Assembly: GCF_018139145.2 (NCBI RefSeq)
Contig: NC_059483.1
Coordinates: 1,985,001 to 2,049,000 of the forward strand
Length of the DNA stretch: 64,000 nucleotides
Source of the DNA: Gymnogyps californianus
Taxonomy: Eukaryota; Chordata; Aves; Accipitriformes; Cathartidae
Direction of reading: 5' to 3'
Each line of letters begins with the position of its first letter. The first letter of the stretch is position 1. The position numbers were made by a program, and so were the translations under genes. Shown here in pieces: positions 37,323 through 47,898 of the stretch. The notes under the pieces were generated by a model, which was not told where the DNA came from, did not search any database, and saw nothing but the letters and a program-made list of their open reading frames with translations.

Positions 37323-39224
37323 CTGAGAGACATGAGTAGATCACAAACAACAGGAATGATTTTGGACAAAAAAAAAAAATGACACTGTGTTGGACAACGC
37401 TGACAAGGCACCAGGAACCTACACGCTGTGTATAATGAAGCTGTTACTATTTTACATAAAAACTGAAAAAAGAACCTGGGTAATATTTTATTTCACCCCA
37501 CACGTTTAAGATCTCCACAGTGAAGGGAAGATTATCCTGCTGTGATCAGCAGGGCAGGGCTCAGAGGGGGTCAGACATCCAGCTAGCCGAAAGTCAGCAA
37601 AGCATGAGTATGGTCCTTTTGAATTCTAAGAAAAAGGTCAGCTTCTTCCTCAGTGGAGGGTATAACATGATGAAGGGCACTAATAGGTCTCCATAAGGAA
37701 ACTCAAACGCGTATGAAGACCTTTCTAGTAGAAGAGGGGGTGGGAAAAAGATATTTTAAAAGATTTTGTAGAAATGGACCAGACAAGCCAAGCAATGACG
37801 GTACCTTCATGCCTCAGCCTCTGAGCTTAAGAGCTGCCTAAGAAAATCTACCAAACACCACAGCAGCTCTCCAAAGGACAAACAGTTATGGTCTCCGAGC
37901 CCTGCGCATTTCTATTCAAAAGTCTTCCATAATACACAACTAAATTCTGTGGTCTTTTGAAAGGTTGCAGATTTCATTAGACTGACAGTTTGGCTGCCTT
38001 TGGACTACATATCAATATAACTATTATCTTGGGTACAAGTTGGGAGCTTTCTAATCCAATTGACTCTAGTTTATTGCTTAGGAAATCGCCGATTCATGAA
38101 CTCCCTGCTCTCATGAAGCGTGCAGCTGGCTTGGGTTAACACAGCCAAATGAGTGAACAGATAGCTGCAGACGTTCTGTGCAGAGAACATTACTGAAACC
38201 TGACCCAAAAGAGGTGCTGGGACAGGGCAGTAGTAAATATTTAAGATTTTATTTATTTATTTCCTCTAAAACACAAAAGAACTCAAACACTCACTAGTTA
38301 CATTTTCTTAAACGAGCTTCACTTCAAGCTTCCCCTTAGCCTCAGCAAACCAATATATGAGATTTCTTGCAGTAAAATCTAAATGAAGTTGTTATCTGCT
38401 TGTAGATGCTCCAGCAGCCAATAAAAGTAATGAATTAATATATGTGGTAGCCACTAATCCCATCACCTCCTGCCTGCCGAAATCCTTCTGGAAGCCCCAG
38501 AGCACTGAATATCATTTCCCTGATGCCACTGACACAAAACCATATGCATGGCAAAACTAATTCATCCTGAAGCATGTAGCTTCTCAGGCACATCAGGGGA
38601 ACCTTCTTGTGTTAATCAAAAACCCTAACCAAAAAACCCCAACTTTAATGCCTGTCTACATTTCTTTTTTCTGTAAAGGTTAAGTCCAGAAGAAACTATG
38701 TATTTTTTTCCTCATAGGCTATCCAGCCCTGTAATCCATAACATATTTTCCTATCAGAAGTTACTCAGAAGTAAGATGAAAAGATACTGATTTTCACAGG
38801 GAAATATTTTTATAATTGAAGTTGAAGCAGTCAATGTTTTTAATAAAAATGTTTATGTTCTAAAGTCATTTTAATACATTTACTGTTTACAGAAAAAAAC
38901 ACAGAAGGAACATCTGGTTTAAGGCACCCAAAGATTACAGAAATGCATGACATAACATTGCCTCTGCAATCTCAGCTCCACCATCTTGGCATCTTCTTTA
39001 TTTACATGTCTTTAATTACATCATCAACATTTTCCCATGTGCTGCTGCCTCCCTGAGCACATAGGCTGAATCCTTTTTACTTAATGAGCATGTATTTAAT
39101 ATTTTGGGTTTGCCTCATTTTTCAGTGTGTGTCTGAGACCTTATCTCCTGCCTACTGTCCAAACACTGCTCTGAATAAAGAATTTTTCATTTCCTTTGGG
39201 CTTTTCTCTGCTGTTTGTCACTAT

Positions 39225-39345
39225 CTGAATGCTTCACAACATTAATTAAACTGACAAGGTAAGGCAGCAGTATTATCTCCATTTTACACATGGGGTACTG
39301 AGGCACAGAGAAGTTAAAGTCAAAAGTAATGCTAGCCACAAACTT
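39225..39345 (-). repeat. MIR relic
   Basis: The plus strand reads TATTATCTCCATTTTACACA, then TGGGGTACTGAGGCACAGAG and AAGTTAAAG, preceded by 'cttcacaacattaattaaactgacaaggtaagg'. This is a near-continuous match to the reversed MIR core (tattatccccattttacagatgaggaaactgaggcacagagaggttaag). It is the clearest MIR copy in the window. Confidence 0.8.
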
Positions 39346-41521
39346 CACAAAAAATATTGTAGTTGAAATACAAACTACAAAAGAAAGCATTGACTTTAAA
39401 TGAAAGCATTTAATAAAGACCTGAACAAGAACCACAGGTTTCGGGTGAATGAAGTACAGAGAGTAAAAAGCCAGTCATTCCAGTCTGAAAACAGAAAATG
39501 GCATTTCCATTTAGCAAACATCTTTGGAAGTTTGAATTTACAGTTCCAGCCTGAAAACTTTGAGTTATGAACTTGTAAGTTTTTTTGGTTCAATTGCAGT
39601 TAAAAATAGCCACTCACGCTGGGTGTTCAATGTAGGGCTTCGCTACACAAATGTATTAAAGGAATTTGAAGCAAACCAGCCCAAAGAGAGTGTTAAGGGA
39701 TCAGGTTTCTAAACCCCAGTGTTGATGAAGAAGCAAACTTCACTCTCGATAAGTTCAGATAACTAAGGGATCGACTTAGCATACATGTTCCTTTCTGTGC
39801 CTCTGGAGCGGTGCAAACAGCTCCATTTCAGAGCACCGATCCTTTGACGGGATCTCCACTCTTCACCCCACTGTTCAGCTTTTCAATATTTTTCATGACC
39901 AGAATAAAAAGTCTGATTTAACCTTCATAGCCCTGGAGCAATTGAGAGAATGGGAGATGTATCATCTGACAGGTCTGTGAGACCCCAACATTATTGGAAA
40001 AGTAAAAGCAATTTTATGTGGAAATTGCAAATTTTCAGAAGCCCGCATCTTCACCTGACGTGGGCAAGAACTCCTCAGAGGATAACCTGTAGGACCTAGA
40101 AAAATCAAGCCAAATATGACTACTGAGGGGTTTTTGCATTTTTTTCAGCTATAAACAGCCACTGAGTATTATTACAAATAACCTGGTTCTGTTACCAAAT
40201 ATGATTCTGTTCCTTCTTGATGCGGTGTCTACTCACATAAAATTCATTTAAACAAATGAATCTAATAAAAGTCACCCAAATGAGGGGTAAATGTAGATGT
40301 CTGATTGTGTTTATGCAGTAACAGAGATATTTCTGAACGCTCCGGTAACTGTGATCTCCTCGAGACAAGACAGAGCTACGTGACTTTGTCCCAGTATGTG
40401 CCTGGGTCTGGTCTTTTGAAAATACAGTTTCTCAAGGTAATTTATAGACTTCAAAAGCCAAAATTCTCAGAAATAAATGACAAAATATAAAGGCAAAATC
40501 CTTAAAATGCTTGCAGAAAGTGATGGTTGAAGGACTCAAATTGCCAAAGAAATGTCATAACAATTTCTCTGAAAATATTTTCACCTTATTATCCATAACC
40601 TTCTAACCAGTTCCAGAATGCTCTACTTCTTTCCCTCTTTACAAACTGCTATTAAAAAGTAGCAAGTTACTGATTACAAGAATACGCCTCAACTAAATCC
40701 CTTAACAGCATGTCAAGTGCACAAATATTTTAACAGCTAATGGCAAATTCCACAGCAATACATATATATTTATTAATTTCAATCATTCAGGCCAGGGAGG
40801 TATGACTAAGGGCACCGTCATTTAGGGCTGTAATTAATCATCCTGGACACTTCATTGTCAGTGAACATAAATCAAGAAGCAAGTGTTTCTCCTATCTGAG
40901 AGATATGTAACCAGCATTAACACAGTGACAAAATCTAATGCTTGTCAGTAACTGATACATATTTTATCTACCTTTGACACCTAAGATGCAGGGCTGTTTC
41001 ACACGAGTGCCCTCCACCTCTGAATTTATTTTCTGGATGCAGAGCACATACTTTAAAAATATTACCAGAGTATAACAACAAGGCTGAAGAAAGAAGTTGC
41101 CAAACACCAGGATAGAAAGTTTCTGAAGTAAAAGAAAAAAAAATCTTACACATCAATACAATGCATAACAAATACATGTTAAAAATAAGATGGGACAAAT
41201 GACCATTTGCAGGACAGTGTAAGACAACTCCTAAATTGTGAAACAGTTGTAAACCAGCCACCGGTTTAGCTCCATGTATGCCTTTGTTAAACATCCACTG
41301 GGTCGTTAAGAGAAACACGTAAGTACAAACTAGGCTTAAAGCACTGCTAAAAAAAGGGAGAAAACATGAAGAACTAAAGCTCGTTTTCAAAAAAAATTCT
41401 GTGAATCCGCAGAACATCCCCACGGTCAGGATATTCCAGGTGCCAATATAACTGGGCACATGACTCTGGAAGCATAGAAGGCAAAGTTTTTAAACTCTTT
41501 TTATGCGTGGTCAAGTTTTTC

Positions 41522-41625
41522 CAGCCCCTGTGATTCTTAAAGGTGTAGGTATTATCCCCTTTTTAAAATTAGATTTCATGGAGAAAGTTAACCCAAAGAA
41601 AGCCAGGAAGCTGAGGTCAGGCTGA
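41522..41625 (-). repeat. Weak MIR-like relic
   Basis: CCCCTGTGATTCTTAAAGG and GTGTAGGTATTATCCCCTTT on the plus strand resemble 'ccctgtgaggtaggtattattatcccc' of the reversed MIR core. The rest is too diverged to align by eye. Confidence 0.4.
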
Positions 41626-43251
41626 CACTATTTGCCATCTGACTTCACAGCATTCACTGCAGGTAGACGTGGATCAGGAGGTGAGCACCACAGCGACGAG
41701 CAAGCACCTCCAGCACAACTATTACAGCGATAATAGTCACTGCAGCTCACAGCCCACCGCAGAAAGCTGCCACCTCACCCTCTCACTCTTCAGCCCACAT
41801 GGCTGTATCCACCTGGCACTGGGAGGCAAAAGCCCTAAACCTTCCCAGGACAGGTATGGGGATGAAGCATCTTAACACTGCAACTGGAGCCATCCTACAT
41901 ATATCTTAGTGAACTGGTGAACTGAATTCAATTTACCAGCTGCAGAGAGACTTAAAATTGTTGAAATACAATGAAGTGTTTAGTTAAATAAAGCAGAGAA
42001 GAATATAATTACCATATAATGTCTTTTAAAAAAAAAAATTCTCAAGCCTGCCAAGGCCTGGATGTGAGCTGCAGGGCTCAGGTACTCCTCCGGTTCATGG
42101 CACAGGTCACCATCATTTGCCTGGTATGATGTTGCCTATGTGCCACTGTCAGTCACATGAGAAACAAGAAATATGAACTACTAAAACTTCAAACCTTCAC
42201 TCCTTTAACAGATTATTTTAAAATGTAGATATACAGGAGCATTTATTATCTTTAGTATTTGCTTGGCGCTACCACAAACACCCTAGAAGACACCTACCCA
42301 AAACAACCATGCACAACCAGGCTTATGAGAGATCTGCATTTGAAGAGATGCAAGCCTTGCACAAACAGCTTATCTGAAACTCATTCAAAAGCTTAAACTA
42401 CTGAAAAAGCCTTGTCAGATTCTGGAAATAACTGTCAATGTCTTTTATTTGACAGTTCTTCCATCTCCAGCTAACGCCACATGCTTCTGGTATTATTCAA
42501 AGCATCTCCTACCAGTAATACTAACATTCATCAAACCACAAATTACTTGGGTATTACTCTGATCTACAGTTAGAAGCTGGACCAGGTTTAGGACTATTCC
42601 CAGTATCTAAAGCACCTGAGAGATAACTGTAACGGCAGATGTCTCGAGAAAACTTGGACATTTTTCAGTTTTTTGAAAGGCCAAGCTGAACACAGCCCAG
42701 TCTATCCACTCTGAAATGATAAAACACAGTCATGAACACAGCTCTTCGCCTGCCATTAAACACAGTTCAAGACTCCCAAAGACAGCATTAATCCTTTGGC
42801 TTTTAAATATTTGAGATCTCAGCACTTAAATTCTGCCAGTAACGATTCAACTTGTAACTTATTTCTTAGCCTGCTTATTCTCAGACTACAAATTTTATAT
42901 CCAAAATCAAAGCTAAATATACTGATTACAATCTACCACAGAAAAAACAGTAAAGTTTCTTATTTAATCACAAAATTCTATCAACAATATGTAGAGCAGA
43001 AAAATATATGTACAACTGTATTACTGTCCGTACTTTAAGTGCTAAGGTGGAATTTTGCCCACAGGCAATAACTATAAATCCAGGTCTCATATAATCCATT
43101 TGTAAAATGCTAAGCATACAACACATGCTTTCAGCCTTTGATGAAAGCATTCTTCTCCAAAGCACAATTTACATTTAAATTCATATTGTAGAGAATCAAA
43201 TACTAAAAATAAGTGTCAAGGTTTTCTTCTTCACTGAATTGTTTCTCAATT

Positions 43252-43325
43252 AGATTCAAGTGTTTTGTCTAACCATTTCATACTCTTAAGATTCAAGTGT
43301 TTTGTCTAACCATTTCACACTCCTA
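43252..43325. repeat. Tandem duplication, 37-bp unit, two copies
   Basis: The unit starts AGATTCAAGTGTTTTGTCTA at 43252 and again at 43289. The first 28 bases are identical (through ACCATTTCA); the rest differs at several bases. Flanking sequence is unique, so this is a local duplication and not a dispersed repeat. Confidence 0.85.
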
Positions 43326-45899
43326 TTGCTTTCCAAAAATTACAAAAATTTCTTTAATTATTCATGATATCTAACTACTGGGAAGTGCCTCAGATTGCTT
43401 TTGTTAAGAAAGTAAGAACAGGCTGTTTACATCTAGCTGCTGGGACACAGAAAATAAAAGGAAAGAAATTCCTACTGATGCAGTAAGTACCAGATAGTCC
43501 TGATGAAACCCAGCAAAAACATACACATCCCACATCATGTATCACCCTCCTGGACTTCTTCCCACTCCAGAGGGAACAGAGCACTCAGGACCCTTCTCCA
43601 CAGGAACGTGGTGCTGGAGGCAGCGATCCACCTGCCTTTGGCCGGTCACATTTGTCTTAACATCAACCGTAATAATTTCTCTGACTTACAAACCCAGGCA
43701 CTCTGGACTCCTTACAGAGGATAGCTACAACATTTAAGAAATTTCTGGCCACCTAAATGAAAAAAGCTTCTTCAGCAGCAAAGTAGCATTTCCCAAAAGG
43801 GAATACCTTCTAAATAAATTACATAACTAAAGAGTTTGAAGAACTGTCAATGACCTGGATAAATCTGGCAGCTGGAAAGAGCAGCATGCGAAGCACGCAT
43901 CGTTGGCAGGGAGGAGCCTGACCACAACCTGCTCAGGGAGGAGCAGCAGAGATGCTGCTGAGCGTGCCTTTCCAAGACAAGTCCTGATAGACAAAACATA
44001 CGCCTGGAGCACTCATGACCTTGAAGAACTACTGCATCGTCCAAACCACCAGGTTTCAAAGCATTTTTGCCAGGGTAGGCAGGGAACAGGTATCTATTCT
44101 ACTCTTTCCTTTGATGGCTGCTAGGACAAAGGATAGGTATTGCCACGGGCTGTTATATACACACACTGAACAAATAAATACTTCAAGCGGTACAGAAAAC
44201 TGTTCAGTGGTTCCCTAGCAATATTTTGTTTTGTTCTGGCAAAAGACATAGTAAGAACAAAGTTAAGCAACTAACTTCTTCGCAGTTAATGTAGAAAAAC
44301 AATTAAGTAATAAGATTTCACACAGGAGCCACACAAAGTCCCTGATGGCTGCACTTGAAAATTGCTCAAGTTAACAAAGCACTTTATACCACAACCCAAA
44401 TTCCTTCATTACTGTCCCAAGTACCGCAAATGAAAAGGAATCAGAGACTGTTTGCACGCACCAAGCTCAGCTGCAGCTCCAAGCTATTTCAAAACCAGAT
44501 GTGTGAAGATCTCCTAGACTGATCAGGTTCATTTTTAATTCAGAAAAATCTATGTCTGCACCTGGGTTTTATATCCTATTATGCTTCCAAAAGAACTTAA
44601 GACTGCATAGTTTTAGCCAACCTACTCTGCCAAGTGCATGCTAGTGTAATTCCATTCCAGCTGATAGCATTACACAGAGAAATTTGACTCATCATATCTC
44701 ATTAGAGTTAAATGTGCTGCTAATTTGTGAAATATTTTGCCTGACCTGTCAAATCAGCTGAGTACTTTCATGCCCTTTCTTCTTTTTAGCATGATAACTA
44801 ATTCAAAGTCATTTACTCCACTTCATTAGAACCAGAAGTTGATCTGAAAAACAATAGCTGTTAGAGCTTATATTGCATCAAGCATCGCCTCCTCAGTGAA
44901 GCAGCCGAATGACAGCAAAAAAGTCAGAATGTCATTTATTTCTAAATCATCATCTCCTTCGTATTGATTCATTTTTCCAGATATTTTACAGATGTCTTTT
45001 CTTGTTTTTACATTTGATCTAAAATGCCCCCCCCCGGCTCAGCAGCCCAGTGCAATGACAGCGAGCCTCTGGCAGACACTCCGACCAAACGTGGGCAGAT
45101 GCTCAGCAGGAAAGCTGGCCAGGAAAGGGACATCCCATCTCTCCCTGCAGAGCAGACTGAGAAGCCTTATCTCCAGGATCACCAGCTGTGAACGTACAAC
45201 TCAGTTCAGATTAAGTACACCTTAAAAGCAACCAGAAGTCATTACAACCGTGTTTCCTCATTCAGCCACTGGTCCTGATTCACTCATTCTAGTCCAAAAG
45301 CACAAAGTTTTCTTCCCAAACTTCCAACTCTCAAGAAAGAAAAGAAATAACGATGACAGATTTTGAGAAAACTCAACAGACTCAGCAAACTACTAAATAC
45401 AATTCCTAAATTAAGCAGTGTGAAGGTGAAAGGAATAAAAAGACATTGACTTTTCTTGGCACAAGCACAAATTTTCCCCTAAACCAAAAAGACAATGGCT
45501 GGCTAAAGGATTCTAGGTTTTTTTCCCTTACATTCACTAGTAAAGCTTTAATTTGGGAGATACCTGTATTTTCAGCCCAAATTCCTACCTAACAAATTTC
45601 TACCAAATTATTAAAACCCTGGTATGTAGATAACAATATCAAGAAAGAAGAAAAGTTTAGGACTTCTTTTGAAGTCATCTCTGGCACTTGGGTAACTGGC
45701 TGATGCAATCTGAGCCCTTAGCAATTACCTTTGGAAACTCATGAAGACTGGTCAAGGTCCTTGGTTACAGGGAAAGGGCAAACAAGGTCCCAGTTCAGAA
45801 AGGAAAAGAGCAGCAGGAGGTAGGAAGCTATATATTAGCTAGCTCCACCTCCATCCGTGAAAACAGCTGGGAACAGTCAGCCAGTGAGTAAAAACAAGG

Positions 45900-46450
45900 A
45901 GATGTCTAACAGCTGACAGAGTTTTGTCAAGAGCAAATCACATCAAGCCCATTTCATTTCCTTTTGCAGCAAGGTAATAGGATCAGTGGATAGAGCAGCC
46001 TTAGGTATGATAAGGATTTTGACCCTGTCCCACATGATGTTGTCACAGGCCAGCGGTAGAAACTCCTGTCTTCAGGATGCTGAACTGCTTGTATAACCCG
46101 CTGGGAAACACAAAGAGCAATTACGGACGGCTCACTGTCAAATCACGCACACGTATCAAGGGAAGCCCACGGGAGTTTGCCCAGCGCCCAGTACTACTCA
46201 AAATTTTCACTAATGATTTGGGTGATGGACTAGAGAGTACGCTGATTAAATCTCCCGATGACAGCAAGCTCAGAGTGACAACAAATACACGGGAAGACGA
46301 GAGCAGAATTCGAAATGACCTTGTCAAACTTGAAAAACAACCTGGAGGGGGAAAAAAAAAACAGCACGCAAAAGGATGCAATTTGATCAAAACAAGTGCA
46401 AAATAGTACACGTCGGCACTCATACGGGGCAGTACCCCCGTGCTTGCCAG
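45900..46450 (+). mobile_element. Decayed CR1-type LINE fragment, reverse-transcriptase region
   Basis: CR1 is the dominant non-LTR retrotransposon of birds, and its ORF2 carries endonuclease and reverse transcriptase. This piece holds the finger/palm part of the reverse transcriptase. Around 46014-46040 the frame reads D-F-D-P-V-P-H-D-V, the counterpart of 'F-D-T-V-P-H-D'. From 46185 it reads P-V-L-L-K-I-F-T-N-D-L-G-D-G-L-E-S, the counterpart of 'GPVLFNIFINDL'. At 46251-46262 it reads S-P-D-D, where active elements have F/Y-A-D-D, so the two aspartates remain but the preceding residues are changed. R-N-D-L-V-K-L-E-K follows at about 46311-46337. Frames are broken between the segments, and the strand-internal region near 46020 appears shortened. 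Both the 5' part and the CR1 3' end are absent, so the copy is long dead. The 109-codon open frame at 46077-46406 belongs to this relic. Confidence 0.85.
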
Positions 46451-47400
46451 AGCAACCCCAAAGAGCTGATCACGCATCTGCTGACTTTGACAACCCTGAG
46501 GCTGTCACTAGCAGTGCTCGTCTTTCCAGACGGACTTGTTTCCCACACGATATACCAGAGGCCGTGCACGAGCCTGAAACAGCCAAAATTTTCCCTGTTT
46601 CCACCTCCATCACAAAAGCTGTTGGTTAAAATCCCTTGTACCTCACAGGAAATAAGCCGTGCAGCCACTGTCATTAGCGTTAATGCAATCTTGATTACCA
46701 AGCCCTGCCCTGTGGGATGCCTGCTGTTTCTCAATATTTCTGTCTCGTAATGCCATCCCAGGAAAAGTTTGCCTGAATAAACGCTTACTATGACAGCTAA
46801 GAATAAGAAATCATACATCTCATCTCCCTCAGCCTCACACATGCATTGATTATAACCTAATGAAGTTTATAAAAATCAAGCAATGTGGCTAGAAATACCA
46901 ACTAGGAAAACCCTGGAGTAATGATAAATCATGCCTCTAATGTCCTCATTTGTTTGCAAAAAAGAAATGATGCCATTAGTTGGGTAGTTCAATCCTGAGC
47001 AGTCAAAGCTTCAGTAACAAAATCTGAAACTTTCACAGGCAATGAAATTCTCTACTTTTTAACAGTTATGCTGGTAAAACCAAGCTTAACCTTAGGAGAG
47101 AAATGATTAATAAAAAAGTGATGTTCTGTATTTTTCCCCCAGATATTTGCCAAATCATTTCTCCAACCTTTAATCCCTATGTCACAAAGCTAAGAAATAG
47201 AACTGCTATTTAATTAAAGCTGTATTAGGAAGGGAAGACCTGCTTTCAAATTAAAACTGGTGTACGCGCCGGTAACTAAAATACGTATCCTGAAGCAGGA
47301 TCATGGTTTGCTTGAACAGGCTCAGAAACTTATGTTGGTGACATGACGCTTTTCAATTTCAGGTGGCATCACAATAAAAAGAGCTAAGCATGAGGAAAAA

Positions 47401-47622
47401 TCGTCATTGCATCAAGCCTTGCTAGCGTACAGGGAACGCTAACGCTGTCTCAACCCCTGTCCCCCAGCATGTTTTGTCTATGAACCTTGGGCACACCTCA
47501 CGTGTCACGCAGATAGCCATAGCCACGGGACCCGAGCGTACGTCACCTGGAGCCTCTGCCAGAAGACGCTACTCCATGGCAGAGCTGCAAAACCAGAAAT
47601 CTGAGAGACGCTGCTGAGAACG
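47401..47622. other. CpG-rich islet with strong acceptor-like pyrimidine tract
   Basis: Thirteen CpGs in 222 bases in AT-rich surroundings. A textbook-looking acceptor, CCCCTGTCCCCCAG, ends at 47467 on the plus strand. The frame after it is open for 49 codons to a TGA. A second frame is also open over most of the same span, so the coding reading is not distinctive. No AATAAA at convincing distance was identified. Confidence 0.3.
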
Positions 47623-47882
47623 AGTGGAAGTGAAGGGAGGTTTGCAAAGGATAAACAGTGATTTCTAAAGTGCTAGAAGAGCAGATGTGGGAAGACGTGT
47701 ACTAATTGAGTATTTTACCTGGAAAAATATGAGAATAAATGATAAAATAGTGATAGAGGTGTGTTCAGAGTCAGGGAAGAGATAATAACCTCCTCGCTTA
47801 AAATGTTTAAAATTAAATTACAAAGCATAATAGCAGATGTATTTTACATTAAGAATGGAGAAAACATGGATTATTGAGGACT

Positions 47883-47898
47883 GCATAATTAATTATGC
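47883..47898. promoter_or_regulatory. 16-bp perfect palindrome resembling paired POU/homeodomain sites
   Basis: GCATAATTAATTATGC is its own reverse complement. GCATAATTAAT is the kind of site bound by POU class IV (BRN3-type) proteins, so each strand offers one such site. A perfect 16-bp palindrome is expected about once per 65 kb by chance, somewhat more in AT-rich DNA, so binding is only a possibility. Confidence 0.2.

Larger units (their letters stand above)
37330..45895. other. Gene-free stretch with SINE relics
   Basis: Contains MIR-like relics at 39225-39345 and 41522-41625 and a short tandem duplication at 43252-43325. A 163-codon minus frame at 41459-40968 looks like T-rich noncoding sequence: it is strongly hydrophobic and shows no domain. 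At 43.84-44.11 kb there is a GC-richer patch open in several frames, with no assignable product. Confidence 0.5.

Noticed and set aside
38620..38645. AACCCTAACC-like string suggestive of telomeric repeat
   Set aside because: Only one imperfect unit pair is present, with no TTAGGG array around it.
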